From: Herbiconiux moechotypicola
GTDB lineage: Bacteria; Actinomycetota; Actinomycetes; Actinomycetales; Microbacteriaceae
Length of the DNA stretch: 64,000 nt
Assembly: GCF_024979255.1 (NCBI RefSeq)
Contig: NZ_JANLCN010000010.1
Coordinates: 62,001-126,000 of the forward strand
Direction of reading: 5' to 3'
In this document: positions 32,741 through 41,316 of the stretch, in pieces
Numbering within the stretch: position 1 is the first letter of the stretch
Layout: each line of letters begins with the position of its first letter
Position numbers and translations under genes: made by a program
The notes under the pieces: generated by a model
Seen by the model: the letters and a program-made list of their open reading frames with translations, nothing else
Database searches by the model: none
Told to the model about the DNA's origin: nothing

Positions 32741-33478
32741 CTAGAGCGACCTGGCCACGGACTCGACAGGGCAGAGCTCCAACCGGGTCTCCACCTGCGA
32801 GTACTGTCGCAGCCAACCCTCAAGGCCCGCGTCGACGTACCCCGCAAGCCCGACGAGGGTGTCATGCGCCTCGCGGAGCGGGAGGCGCACCGGTGATCCA
32901 TCGACGTTCATCTCCCCCGGGAGCGGCACGCCCCAGATGATGTGCTCGTGGTGCGCGATCCTGTTGCGAAGCGCCTGCACCCGTCGAGCCGCGGTTTCGA
33001 CACGTGCACGATCGAGATCAGCGACATGAGGGAATGCACGCCGCAGAGCCGGCTTCCACAACACACTGTCGTAGATGACCCGGCGGCGCTCGGTTCCGCT
33101 GCCTCTATAAGCCCCTCGCCCGAGGAGCTTCACCCAGAACCCGAACATGAGCGTCGCGACGAGTTTTCCGTGAATCACATCGGTCGTCCCCGTGAGCTGT
33201 GCGAGCCGACCCCTTCGCCAGGCCTCACCGACGAGTGCTGCTGTGCCGTCGTCCAGGATGTCGGTGCGCCGGTACCACTCGAGGCCGAACTCGGAGGCGA
33301 GCTCCCGGGCCATCGCCGATCGCATCGCGATCTCCACCGTCGCGAGATCGTCGAACACCGCCAGAGCCACGGATGCCGCCCACCGGTAAAGCGCGATCGG
33401 CTCTACCTCCGTCCGATCGCACGCGAGACGGTACCGGGCGAATCTGACAGGCGGAATCGTCGCCACGAGACGTTCCAC
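32741..33478 (-). CDS. Abi-like protein with HEPN-type motif
   Basis: A 245-residue helical protein of the Abi (AbiD/AbiF-like) abortive-infection type. Near the C-terminus it carries RVQALRNRIAHHEHI, a HEPN-style R-(4-6)-H signature, seen in many RNases that act in phage defence or toxin-antitoxin systems. The centre, GKLVATLMFGFWVKLL, also matches the family pattern. I use GTG 33478 (AGGAAG upstream) although the frame is open to 33547. It lies alone within the sugar locus, convergent with the SDR, next to a tandem-repeat tract. Defence activity is inferred from family only. Confidence 0.7.
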   Translation of the reverse strand: MERLVATIPPVRFARYRLACDRTEVEPIALYRWAASVALAVFDDLATVEIAMRSAMARELASEFGLEWYRRTDILDDGTAALVGEAWRRGRLAQLTGTTDVIHGKLVATLMFGFWVKLLGRGAYRGSGTERRRVIYDSVLWKPALRRAFPHVADLDRARVETAARRVQALRNRIAHHEHIIWGVPLPGEMNVDGSPVRLPLREAHDTLVGLAGYVDAGLEGWLRQYSQVETRLELCPVESVARSL

Positions 33479-33613
33479 TGGACCCGCTTCCTTGCGCCCA
33501 CTGCGCTCCGCACCTACGATTGACCCATAGCCCCCGGCGCAGCGCACTCAGTGTGACGGCCGGGGTTCACTTTTTTCCGTGATCTCGAACCGATCTCGGG
33601 GATCTCTCGCGCC

Positions 33614-33645
33614 GATCGAACGATCGAACGATCGAACGATCGAAC
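33614..33645. repeat. Perfect tandem repeat, 4 x GATCGAAC
   Basis: Four back-to-back copies of the octamer lie between the Abi-like gene and the end of the HAD gene. Each junction recreates CGATCG. It is too short and unspaced for a CRISPR array, and is probably a microsatellite or binding-site cluster. Confidence 0.85.
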
Positions 33646-33678
33646 GAAGTCGAGCATACCTCGCTCTCGAAAAGAGGG

Positions 33679-34245
33679 TCAGACGCCGCCGTCGTAGCGG
33701 GAGGTGTTGTCGTAGTAGCCGCTGGGGAGGTAGAGGCTCGGGATGCCGAGTTCGACGTACATGTCGGTGATCTTGCGGTTGTCGTCGATGGCGAGCACGG
33801 GGTCGACGCCCCAGTCGCGCAGGCGGGCCACTTCGTCGCGCTTGTAGTCGACGGCGTGGCGCGAGGAGTCGTCCTCGTCGGGCGGGCGGCACACCAGCAG
33901 GTCCCAGCGGAGGGCGTGACCGTCGAGCCAGGCGCGCGTGGTGGCGGCGACGTCGTCGATGCGGCCGGTGAGGATGACGACGCGCACCTCGTCGCGCACC
34001 GTCGAGGCGAGCACACGGCCGGCCTCGATCACGCCGTCGGCCTCGACGCCGCCGTAGAACCCCGCCCAGTCAGGCTCCTCGCGATGCAGGAAGTGCTGCC
34101 GGTGCAGTGCATCGGCGATCACCCCGTCGAGGTCGAAGATGACCGCGGGTCCAGGCAGCAGGGTGCCGTCGGCGGGATGCCAGTGCCCGGGGAGGGCGTC
34201 GGCGGCCGCCGCGCGCACGGCGGCCGAGGTGGCGTCGGCGATCAT
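33679..34245 (-). CDS. HAD-superfamily phosphatase-like protein
   Basis: 188 residues with the four HAD motifs: FDLDGVIAD (nucleophile Asp), VILTGRIDD (motif II Thr), a Lys in VDYKRDEV, and VLAIDDNRK (motif IV acidic pair). The spacing and the DWAGFYGG cap region resemble the phosphatase domain of polynucleotide kinase. In context it could remove phosphate from a pathway intermediate. Its ATG overlaps the transketolase C-subunit stop by 4 nt, so it is the last gene of a three-gene coupled operon. Confidence 0.8.
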   Translation of the reverse strand: MIADATSAAVRAAAADALPGHWHPADGTLLPGPAVIFDLDGVIADALHRQHFLHREEPDWAGFYGGVEADGVIEAGRVLASTVRDEVRVVILTGRIDDVAATTRAWLDGHALRWDLLVCRPPDEDDSSRHAVDYKRDEVARLRDWGVDPVLAIDDNRKITDMYVELGIPSLYLPSGYYDNTSRYDGGV

Positions 34246-35258
34246 GCGGAGCGCACCTCCGCCCCGGCATCGGCCCCGGCGAGCGCCTCGCGCACGACCT
34301 CGGCGATGCCCGGCGCATCCAGCCGGTAGTGCCGGTACAGGTGCGTGGGCGGCGCGATGAGGCTGTACTCGTCGTGGATTCCGTGCCGCACCAGGCGGGC
34401 GCGCGACGGCGACTCCGCCATCACCTCCGCCACGGCGGCGCCGAGCCCGCCCAGCACGTTGTGCTCCTCAATGGTCACCACCAGGGCGCTGCGGGCCGAG
34501 GCGGCACGCACCAGTTCCGCATCCAGCGGCTTGATCGTCGGCATGTCGATCACCCCGACCGAGAGCCCCTCCGCGCGGAGCGCCTCGGCCGCGGCGAGCG
34601 ACGGATGAACCTGGGTGCCGCAGGCGATGAGGGTCACGTCGGTGCCGGTGGAGTGCTCGACCCCCCGCCCGAACACGAACTCCACGTCGTCGGCGTAGAC
34701 CTGCGGGTCGCGCCCGCGGCTGGTGCGGAAGTAGATGGGCTCCGGCCAGCTGGCTGATGCGCGGATCGCCGCCCGCAACTGCGGACCGTCGGCGGGCGAC
34801 ACCACGGTGAGCCCCGCGATCGCCCGCATCGTGGAGATGTCCTCCGTGGCGTGGTGGCTCGTGCCGTAGAACCCGAGCGCGATGCCGGTGTGATGGCCGA
34901 TCAGCCGCACCGGGAGCTTGGTGTACGCCACGTCCATCCGTATCTGCTCGCAGCACAGCAGCGCGAGGAACGAGGCGAAGGTGGCCACGAACGGCGTGTG
35001 CCCCGTGGTGGCGAGGCCCGCCGCGGCCGAGACCATGTTCTGCTCGGAGATGCCGAACTGCAGAAAGCGGTCGGGATGCGCGCGGGCGAACTTCACGAGG
35101 CCGTTGGAGTACTGCAGGTCGGCGGTGCCCGCCACCACGGGAACTCCGGCCTCGACGAGATCGAGCAGGCCGTCGGAGAGGTGGTCGAGCCCGGGGTTCT
35201 GGGCGTTGAGGCCGCGGTACTGCCACGACCCCTCGGAGAGGGTGGCGGGGGCACTCAT
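34242..35258 (-). CDS. Transketolase, C-terminal (pyrimidine-binding) subunit
   Basis: A 338-residue subunit with the transketolase pyrimidine domain (FLQFGISEQNMVSAAAGLA, holding the catalytic Glu that activates thiamine diphosphate) and the C-terminal domain (PTIKPLDAELV ... EEHNVLGGLG). Its partner is the N-terminal subunit encoded just upstream; ATG and stop overlap by 4 nt. Two-subunit transketolases often serve peripheral sugar pathways such as apulose-phosphate or sulfosugar breakdown (family knowledge). The substrate is unknown. Confidence 0.92.
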   Translation of the reverse strand: MSAPATLSEGSWQYRGLNAQNPGLDHLSDGLLDLVEAGVPVVAGTADLQYSNGLVKFARAHPDRFLQFGISEQNMVSAAAGLATTGHTPFVATFASFLALLCCEQIRMDVAYTKLPVRLIGHHTGIALGFYGTSHHATEDISTMRAIAGLTVVSPADGPQLRAAIRASASWPEPIYFRTSRGRDPQVYADDVEFVFGRGVEHSTGTDVTLIACGTQVHPSLAAAEALRAEGLSVGVIDMPTIKPLDAELVRAASARSALVVTIEEHNVLGGLGAAVAEVMAESPSRARLVRHGIHDEYSLIAPPTHLYRHYRLDAPGIAEVVREALAGADAGAEVRSA

Positions 35259-36190
35259 GCGCGCACCCCCGCTCCGGTCGAGGCTGCCGCCGAGCGGATC
35301 TCGGCGACCGCCGCCTCCGCATCCGCCGGCACCAGGTAGCCGAGATGCCACCCGGGCTCGGTCTCCATGTAGCCGACCCCCTTGCCCTTCTTCGTGTGCG
35401 CGATCACGCAGCTCGGCGCGGCCTCGGCGGGCCGGTCGGCGAGCCCCAGCAGCAGGTCGCGGACCGCGACCGCGTCGTGCCCGTCGACCTCGTGCACCTC
35501 CCACCCGAAGGCGCGCCACTTGTCGGCGAGGGGCTCGATGCCCACCACCTCGTCGACCTCGCCGTCGAGCTGGAACCCGTTGCGGTCGACGATCGCGACG
35601 AGCTTGCCGAGACGGTGGTGGGCGCCCGCGAGCGCCGCCTCCCACACCTGCCCCTCCTGCATCTCGCCGTCGCCCAGCATCACGAACACCGAGAAGCCGT
35701 CGCCGTTCATCCGGCCCCCGAGCGCCATGCCGAGACCGTTCGAGAGCGCGTGCCCGATGGAGCCCGAGCTGAAGTCGATGCCGGGCACCTTCGTCATGTC
35801 GGGGTGGTCGCCGAGCGGGCTGCCGAGCCGCGTGTAGCCGTTCAGCACCTCGGCGGGGAAGAACCCGAGGTCGGAGAGCACGGGGAAGAGGCCCACGGCG
35901 GCGTGGCCCTTGCCCATGAGGAAGCGGTCTCGGCCCTGCCACTGCGGGTTCGCGGGGTCGGTGCGCATCACGCCGTAGTAGAGCGCGGCGAAGATCTCGG
36001 CGGCCGAGAACACGGAACTGTAATGGCCGACCTTGGCCAGCTCGATGAGCCGGATGGCCTCGGTGCGCACGAACTCGGCGCGGTCGGCGAGCAGCGCGGC
36101 GTCGGCGACGGGGCGGGCAGGCGCGAGCGCCGCCGAGGGGTGTTTCGCGGGCGGGTGGGGGGCGGGCGGATGCGTCGTTGCAGAGGGCAT
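35255..36190 (-). CDS. Transketolase, N-terminal (thiamine-diphosphate-binding) subunit
   Basis: A 311-residue subunit with VGHYSSVFSAAEIFAALY, the substrate/ThDP His residues in GKGHAAVGLF and GDHPDM, and the ThDP motif GDGEMQEGQVWEAALAG followed by DRNGFQLDG. An Ala/Pro/His-rich N-terminal tail of about 30 residues precedes the domain; a later start is possible but none is supported by a ribosome binding site. With the C-terminal subunit it forms a full two-chain transketolase. A GAAATTTC element lies 16 nt upstream of ATG 36190. Confidence 0.92.
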   Translation of the reverse strand: MPSATTHPPAPHPPAKHPSAALAPARPVADAALLADRAEFVRTEAIRLIELAKVGHYSSVFSAAEIFAALYYGVMRTDPANPQWQGRDRFLMGKGHAAVGLFPVLSDLGFFPAEVLNGYTRLGSPLGDHPDMTKVPGIDFSSGSIGHALSNGLGMALGGRMNGDGFSVFVMLGDGEMQEGQVWEAALAGAHHRLGKLVAIVDRNGFQLDGEVDEVVGIEPLADKWRAFGWEVHEVDGHDAVAVRDLLLGLADRPAEAAPSCVIAHTKKGKGVGYMETEPGWHLGYLVPADAEAAVAEIRSAAASTGAGVRA

Positions 36191-36203
36191 GCGCCCATGC
36201 TGT

Positions 36204-36246
36204 TTGAAATTTCCCCCGTCGTCAAGCTACTCTCAGAATAAATTTC
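36204..36246. promoter_or_regulatory. Divergent promoter region with putative RpiR operators, site B
   Basis: For the plus-strand SDR: TTGAAA (36204-36209), an 18-nt spacer and TACTCT (36228-36233). GAAATTTC (36206-36213) overlaps the -35 box and also lies 16 nt from the transketolase start on the other strand. A variant, TAAATTTC, is at 36239-36246. The ten bases AAATTTCGAT are identical at sites A and B. Confidence 0.5.
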
Positions 36247-36265
36247 GATTCTCGAGGGAGAGACC

Positions 36266-36967
36266 ATGTCCGAAGCGCATCCACCCGTGGCCGTTGTGAC
36301 CGGGGGCGCCACCGGCATCGGCCGGGCCGTCGGCGAGCTGCTCGTCTCGCGCGGCTGGCAGGTGCGCGCCATCGGCCTCGACAGCGACTCCGACCTGCCC
36401 GAGGGCATCTCGTTCGTGCGTGCCGACGTGAGCGACCCGGATGCGCTCCGGACCGCAGTGGAGGACCTCGGCCCGGTCTCGGCGCTGGTCACCGCGGCCG
36501 CCGTGCTGCGCGACGATGAGTGGCTGCCCGCGAGCTTCGACCGCGTGCTCGAGATCAACGTGACCGGCGTGCTGGCCGTCGCCGAGCTGCTGCGCTCACG
36601 GCTCGCCGACGCTGGCGGCGCGATCGTGAACTTCGCCTCGATGTGGAGCTACTTCGGCTCGATCGGCGCCCCCGCCTACGCGGCCTCGAAGGGCGCGATC
36701 GTAGCGCTGACCCGGTCGCAGGCGGTGGCGTACGCCGCCGAGGGCATCCGGGTGAACGCCGTCGCCCCGGGCTGGATCGAGACCCCCATGTCGCGTCGCG
36801 CCCGCAACGACGCCGAGCGCTACTCCCGCATCACCACGCGCATCCCGCTCGCCCGCTGGGGCACGGCGGCCGAGGTCGCGGCGGCCATCGGGTTCCTCGT
36901 GTCGACCGAGGCGTCGTACGTGACCGGGAGCGTGCTCGACGTCGACGGGGGTTACTCGATCGGGTGA
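36266..36967 (+). CDS. SDR family oxidoreductase (classical)
   Basis: 233 residues: TGGATGIGRA cofactor motif, an Ala-rich TAAAVL strand in place of NNAG, catalytic NFASMWS...YAASKGA, and the C-terminal SYVTGSVLDVDGGYS. It is most like sugar or polyol dehydrogenases. The ribosome binding site GAGGGAGAG is 6 nt upstream. It is divergent from the two-subunit transketolase and is followed after 15 nt by the PfkB-like kinase gene. Confidence 0.9.
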   Translation: MSEAHPPVAVVTGGATGIGRAVGELLVSRGWQVRAIGLDSDSDLPEGISFVRADVSDPDALRTAVEDLGPVSALVTAAAVLRDDEWLPASFDRVLEINVTGVLAVAELLRSRLADAGGAIVNFASMWSYFGSIGAPAYAASKGAIVALTRSQAVAYAAEGIRVNAVAPGWIETPMSRRARNDAERYSRITTRIPLARWGTAAEVAAAIGFLVSTEASYVTGSVLDVDGGYSIG

Positions 36968-36970
36968 GCG

Positions 36971-36976
36971 TAGGCT
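36971..36976 (+). promoter_or_regulatory. -10 box of the PfkB-like gene (leaderless)
   Basis: TAGGCT, 6 nt, then ATG 36983. It suggests that the kinase gene has its own start in addition to read-through from the SDR gene. Confidence 0.5.
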
Positions 36977-36982
36977 CGTCGG

Positions 36983-37933
36983 ATGACCTCCCCGACGACC
37001 GTGGTGATCGCCGGCCACGTGTGCGTCGACGAGATCCAGACCGACCGCAGCGTGCACCGCACTGCCGGTTCGCCCGCGGTCTTCATGGCGCCCGTGCTCA
37101 CCGAGGCCGGATGCACGCCGCTCGTCTCTGCGCCACACGGTCGCGACTTCGCCGCGCTTGGCACGGGGCTCCGGATGCTCGAGCCGGCCGTCGGCGACCG
37201 CACCCTCGTCTACCGCAACGACGTGCGGCGCACGCAGCGAATGCAGTCGGTGCGTGAGGCGGACACGGCATTCGTGACCGCACCCGGGCGCGACTCCGGC
37301 ACCGCCGACGCGCTGGGCGACGCGGCCGCCCTGCTGTTCACGCCGCTATTACCCTCGCCGTGGGCGGGTGCAGTCGACGCCTTCACCGCGGCGGTGCCCT
37401 CCGACGCGCTTCGGCTGCTGCTCGTGCAGGGTTACCTGCGCGAACCGGGCGCGCCCGGCGCGGACGGCCTGCGGCCGGTGCTGCCACGCGACTTCGTCGA
37501 GGCCGGGGACGTGCTGCCGCGCTTCGACGTGGCCGTGCTCAGCGAGGAAGACCTGCCGGGCGTCGCGCATGCACGCGCGCACGCCTGGTCGCGCGCGCAT
37601 CCGTCGACCGCGATCGTCGTGACGCGCGGGCCGCTGGGGGCGAGCGTGCACCTGCGCGGTGAGCGCATCGACGTGTCGACCGGCGAAGCAGGACCGCTCG
37701 AGCCCGCGGCGCTGGTGGGCGCGGGTGACGTGTTCGGCGCCGAGCTGGCGTGCGCGCTGATCGCGTCGCCGGGTCGTGCCGCCGAGCGTGCCGTGATCGT
37801 CGACGCCGTGGAGCGTGCCGACCGCGCCACCTCGCGCCGGCTCGCCGCGCGGATCGTGCAGCGGCGAGCGGGGCCCGCTGGGCGCGACGCGGCGCGCGAG
37901 GCGGCTCAGGTGGGCGAGACGCCGATCGCGTAG
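36983..37933 (+). CDS. PfkB-family carbohydrate kinase-like protein
   Basis: A 316-residue ribokinase-fold protein. The start VVIAGHVCVDEI and the C-terminal LVGAGDVFGAELA match PfkB patterns, including the anion hole and catalytic Asp in GAGDxF. The first PfkB signature (GGxxxN) is degenerate here (HRTAGSPAVFMAP), so the substrate pocket has diverged. It probably phosphorylates a sugar of this pathway; a nucleoside is possible. Its end overlaps the convergent Tat-protein gene by 28 nt. Confidence 0.8.
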   Translation: MTSPTTVVIAGHVCVDEIQTDRSVHRTAGSPAVFMAPVLTEAGCTPLVSAPHGRDFAALGTGLRMLEPAVGDRTLVYRNDVRRTQRMQSVREADTAFVTAPGRDSGTADALGDAAALLFTPLLPSPWAGAVDAFTAAVPSDALRLLLVQGYLREPGAPGADGLRPVLPRDFVEAGDVLPRFDVAVLSEEDLPGVAHARAHAWSRAHPSTAIVVTRGPLGASVHLRGERIDVSTGEAGPLEPAALVGAGDVFGAELACALIASPGRAAERAVIVDAVERADRATSRRLAARIVQRRAGPAGRDAAREAAQVGETPIA

Positions 37934-38502
37934 CCCGAGGTGAGCTCCGTGGTGGCCTCGACGGTGGTGGTCACGTCGGAGAGCCAGACCGTCTGCACCT
38001 GGACCTGCCACGTGGCCAGAGGGGCGAAGGTCGCCGCGGGGGTGTCCTTGTAGTAGAACGTGAAGTCGATGCGCCCCAGCTCGTTGGCACCGAGCACGAC
38101 AGTCATGCGGCTGCTGGTGACGCCTCCGCCGATGTCCATGTTGGTCCAGTTCGTGGGCAGTGCACCCTGCCCCACGAGGGTGAAGCCGCTCAGGAAGAGT
38201 GCGGGTGCCTCGCCCGGCGCGGAGTCGCTGCGGGAGACCAGGAATGTCACCTCGGTGTCGAGGCCTCCGGGGCCGGCCTGGATGTAGAGCGAGCTGGGGC
38301 CCTCCGCGTAGAGCGCGGTCGCGGGAGACGTGTCCTGCGACCCCACCAGCAGCGTCGCAGGCGTTCCGGCGAAGTACTGGGAGGGCGTGGCCGGCTCGGT
38401 CGAGGCCGAGGCGAGCGGGGTGGCGACGGCTACGGCGACGACTGGCACCGACCAGGCCGCGGCGGTCATGACGGTGCGACGGTCGAATTCTGTGTTCTTC
38501 AT
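37906..38502 (-). CDS. Tat-exported hypothetical protein
   Basis: A 198-residue secreted protein of unknown function. The twin-arginine signal DRRTVMTAAAW is followed by a hydrophobic stretch and an ASA cleavage site (about residue 35). The mature part is rich in Ser, Thr and Val and predicted mainly beta-strand, ending VEATTELTSGYAIGVSPT. It may be an extracellular beta-sandwich. Ribosome binding site GGGGAG; a TAGACT box (38538-38543) lies upstream. It appears unrelated to the catabolic genes around it. Confidence 0.7.
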   Translation of the reverse strand: MKNTEFDRRTVMTAAAWSVPVVAVAVATPLASASTEPATPSQYFAGTPATLLVGSQDTSPATALYAEGPSSLYIQAGPGGLDTEVTFLVSRSDSAPGEAPALFLSGFTLVGQGALPTNWTNMDIGGGVTSSRMTVVLGANELGRIDFTFYYKDTPAATFAPLATWQVQVQTVWLSDVTTTVEATTELTSGYAIGVSPT

Positions 38503-38562
38503 ATGTCGGGCTCCCCAAAAGCTCTGATGTGATGCTCAGTCTAGGGGTATGCGGTTACCGCT

Positions 38563-39654
38563 TTAGAACACGACCAGTGTGCGGGCTCCCACTCCCCGCT
38601 CCAGGTCGGCGATGCCGTCCTGGATGTCGTCGAGCGGGATGCGACGGCCGGCCAACGCGTCCAGCTCCAGTGCGCCCGCCAGGTAGTCCTGCACCAACCG
38701 CGGCAGGTCGCGCCGGGGCACCAGAGAACCAGCACGCACCCCGTGCACACCCTTGCCCGAGTGCAGATGCCCCGCGGGGAATGCGATCTCCGCGTCGTCG
38801 CCGAAAACGCCGACCGCCCAGACCGATCCGCCCCGCGCCGCCGCTTCGAGGCCGAGATCGACCAGGGCGGGCACGCCGACCGCCTCGAACACGTGGTCGG
38901 CTCCCCCGTCGGTGAGCCGATGGATCGTCGCGGCGGCATGGGAATCAGCCGCAGTGTTGATGGTGTGCGTGGCGCCGAAGCTCTCGGCCGCGAGGGCGAG
39001 GCGCTCGTCGCTGCGGTCGAGAGCGATGACGCTCGCCGCGCCCGCGCCGGCCGCACCCTGGCACACGTTGAGCCCCACCCCGCCCGCGCCGATCACCACG
39101 ACGTGGTCACCCGGCCCCACCCCCGCCACCGTGCGCGCCGACCCCACCCCGGTGGCCACGGCGCAGCCGAGCATCGCCGCGAGGTCGAGCGGCATGCGCG
39201 GGTCGATCACCGTCACGGCGTTGCGGTGCAGCACCATCTCCTCGGCGAAGCCCCCGATGTTCGTCCACTGATGCACCTCGCGGCCGGACTGGGCCAGACG
39301 CGGCGGCGCCTCCGCCGGCCGCATGGTGGCCTCGCGATTCTGGCACATCGCCGGCCTCCCGGCCCGGCACTGCCGGCACGCGCCGCAATAGACGACGAAG
39401 CAGGCGATCACGTGGTCGCCCACCCGCACATCCGTCACCGCGTCGCCGACCTCGGTCACGACGCCCGAGGCCTCGTGCCCCAGCACCACGGGCATCGGCC
39501 GGGCCACCCGGCCGTCGATCACGTGGAGATCGGAATGGCAGAGCCCCACGGCGGCCGTGGCGACCCGCACCTCCTGGGCGAGCAGCACATCCGGAGTGTC
39601 GACCTGTTCGATGCGCAGGGGTTCGTGAGGGGCGTGCAGGACGGCGGCGCGCAT
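38563..39654 (-). CDS. Zinc-dependent alcohol dehydrogenase (class III-like MDR)
   Basis: A 363-residue MDR enzyme. Catalytic zinc ligands are in GLCHSDLH, GHEASGVV and GCAVATG. The structural zinc lobe is present as CGACRQCRAGRPAMC. The Rossmann motif VVVIGAGGVGLNV is followed by an acidic residue in IALDRS, so NAD is favoured. It probably oxidises an alcohol or polyol in the locus. It is divergent from the FGGY kinase, with site C between them. ATG 39654 is preceded by GGGAG. Confidence 0.92.
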   Translation of the reverse strand: MRAAVLHAPHEPLRIEQVDTPDVLLAQEVRVATAAVGLCHSDLHVIDGRVARPMPVVLGHEASGVVTEVGDAVTDVRVGDHVIACFVVYCGACRQCRAGRPAMCQNREATMRPAEAPPRLAQSGREVHQWTNIGGFAEEMVLHRNAVTVIDPRMPLDLAAMLGCAVATGVGSARTVAGVGPGDHVVVIGAGGVGLNVCQGAAGAGAASVIALDRSDERLALAAESFGATHTINTAADSHAAATIHRLTDGGADHVFEAVGVPALVDLGLEAAARGGSVWAVGVFGDDAEIAFPAGHLHSGKGVHGVRAGSLVPRRDLPRLVQDYLAGALELDALAGRRIPLDDIQDGIADLERGVGARTLVVF

Positions 39655-39694
39655 GGTGAAGACTCCCGTGTCGGTAATTTTTTCGCAATTCGGG

Positions 39695-39723
39695 TTGAAT
39701 TCGAAAGAAACTTCGGCCACTCT
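39695..39723 (+). promoter_or_regulatory. Promoter with putative RpiR operator variant, site C
   Basis: TTGAAT (39695-39700), a 17-nt spacer and CACTCT (39718-39723), upstream of the FGGY kinase. The spacer holds GAAACTTC (39707-39714), one base different from the GAAATTTC of the other sites. GAATTCGAAAGAAACTTC as a whole is AT-rich against the background. Confidence 0.4.
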
Positions 39724-39777
39724 AGTGATGGGCAGCGAGCCCGGTCAACACACACGATGAAGTGGACACGCCCGACG

Positions 39778-41277
39778 ATGACGAAGACGCACGTGATGGC
39801 TCTGGATGCGGGAACGGGGAGCGTGCGCGCCATCCTGTTCCGCCACGACGGCTCGGTGGAGCACATCGCGCAGGAGGAGTTCGCGCAGCACTACCCGGCG
39901 CCCGGCTGGGTGGAGCACGATGCGGTGGACATCTGGGAGTCGCAGCGTCGCGTGGCGCAGCGGGTGCTCGCCGAGTCGGGGGTGGCGGCTGAGGCGGTCG
40001 CCGCGATCGGCATCACGAACCAGCGCGAGACCTGCGTGCTCTGGGACCGCGTGACGGGGGAGCCCGTGCACAACGCCCTGGTGTGGCAGGACGGTCGCAC
40101 CGCCGGATTCTGCGACGAACTGCGCGAGGCCGGGCACGCCGAACGGGTGCGCACGGCGACGGGATTGCCGATCGACACCTACTTCTCGGGCACGAAGCTG
40201 AAGTGGCTGCTCGACAACGTGCCCGGCGCCCGCGCCCGCGCCGAGGCCGGCGAGCTGCTGGCCGGCACGATCGACTCGTGGCTCATCTGGAAGCTCACCG
40301 ACGGCGCCGCGCACGTGACCGACTACTCGAACGCCTCGCGCACGATGCTGTTCAACATCCGCCGCCTGGAGTGGGATGCGGAGATCCTGGAGCTGCTCGA
40401 CATCCCGCTCGCCGTGCTGCCCGCGGTGCGGCCCTCGAGCGAGGTGTACGGGGTGACGGGCTCGACCGCCGGATTGGGCGCGGCGATCCCCGTGGCGTCG
40501 GCGACCGGCGACCAGCAGGGCGCCCTGTTCGGGCAGGCCTGCTTCACCGCGGGATCCGTCAAGGCCACCTACGGCACCGGCGGCTCGGTCATGATGAACA
40601 CAGGCACGACCCTCGTGGAGTCGTCGGCCGGGCTCATCACGACCATCGCGTGGGGCCTCGACGGGCGGGTGGAGTACGCGCTCGAAGGGGTGTTCTTCGG
40701 GGTCGGCGCCACCATCAAGTGGCTGCGCGACGAGCTGCGGGTGATCGACGACGTGGCGTCGACGGCCGAGATCGCGGAGTCGGTGCCCGACACCGGAGGT
40801 GTGTACCTGGTGCCGGCGTTCACCGGCATCGCGTCGCCGTACTGGGACCAGTACGCACGGGCGACGGTGTTCGGCATCACGCCCGGCACCGGGCGCGCCC
40901 AGCTCGTGCGTGCCGCCCTGGAGTCGATGAGCTACTCCTACCGCGACGTGATCGAGGCCATGAACGCCGAGTCGGGCACCCCGTTGCCCGAGCTGCGCGT
41001 CGACGGCGGGGCCGTGGCGAACGACTTCCACCTGCAGTTCCAGGCCGACCAGCTCGGGGTGCCCGTGCACCGCCCGCGCATCACGGAGTCGACCGCGCGC
41101 GGCGCCGCCTTCCTCGCCGGGCTCGCCGTCGGCTTCTGGGGGTCGCAGGAGGAGCTGCGCGACACCATCGACATCGAGCGCACCTTCGAGCCGCACATGG
41201 ACGCCGCCACCCGCGCCGAGCTCTACGCCGGCTGGACGAAGGCCGTCGAGCGCTCCCTCGACTGGGTCGCGCACTGA
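39778..41277 (+). CDS. FGGY-family carbohydrate kinase, glycerol kinase-like
   Basis: 499 residues with strong glycerol-kinase landmarks: ITNQRETCVLWD, HNALVWQDGRTA, YFSGTKLKWLLDN, DSWLIWKLTDGAAH, and GDQQGALFGQACF with YGTGGSVMMNTG at the ATP site. The first motif reads ALDAGTGSVRAILF instead of the classical DQGTTSSR, so the substrate may not be glycerol; erythrulose, apulose or another small polyol or ketose is possible. An in-frame ATG at 39757 is an alternative start. It is divergent from a zinc alcohol dehydrogenase and convergent with the regulator gene. Confidence 0.85.
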   Translation: MTKTHVMALDAGTGSVRAILFRHDGSVEHIAQEEFAQHYPAPGWVEHDAVDIWESQRRVAQRVLAESGVAAEAVAAIGITNQRETCVLWDRVTGEPVHNALVWQDGRTAGFCDELREAGHAERVRTATGLPIDTYFSGTKLKWLLDNVPGARARAEAGELLAGTIDSWLIWKLTDGAAHVTDYSNASRTMLFNIRRLEWDAEILELLDIPLAVLPAVRPSSEVYGVTGSTAGLGAAIPVASATGDQQGALFGQACFTAGSVKATYGTGGSVMMNTGTTLVESSAGLITTIAWGLDGRVEYALEGVFFGVGATIKWLRDELRVIDDVASTAEIAESVPDTGGVYLVPAFTGIASPYWDQYARATVFGITPGTGRAQLVRAALESMSYSYRDVIEAMNAESGTPLPELRVDGGAVANDFHLQFQADQLGVPVHRPRITESTARGAAFLAGLAVGFWGSQEELRDTIDIERTFEPHMDAATRAELYAGWTKAVERSLDWVAH

Positions 41278-41316
41278 CGACGAGTCGGCTCCCCTGCTCT
41301 CGGGCTATCTCCCGAA

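Noticed and set aside
33614-33645. Possible CRISPR array at the GATCGAAC repeats
   Set aside because: The repeats are 8 bp and directly adjacent with no spacers, and no cas genes are nearby.
38743-39777. Upstream extension of the FGGY kinase frame (to 844 codons)
   Set aside because: The extension is antisense to the zinc dehydrogenase and crosses the divergent promoter; kinase homology starts only near 39778.
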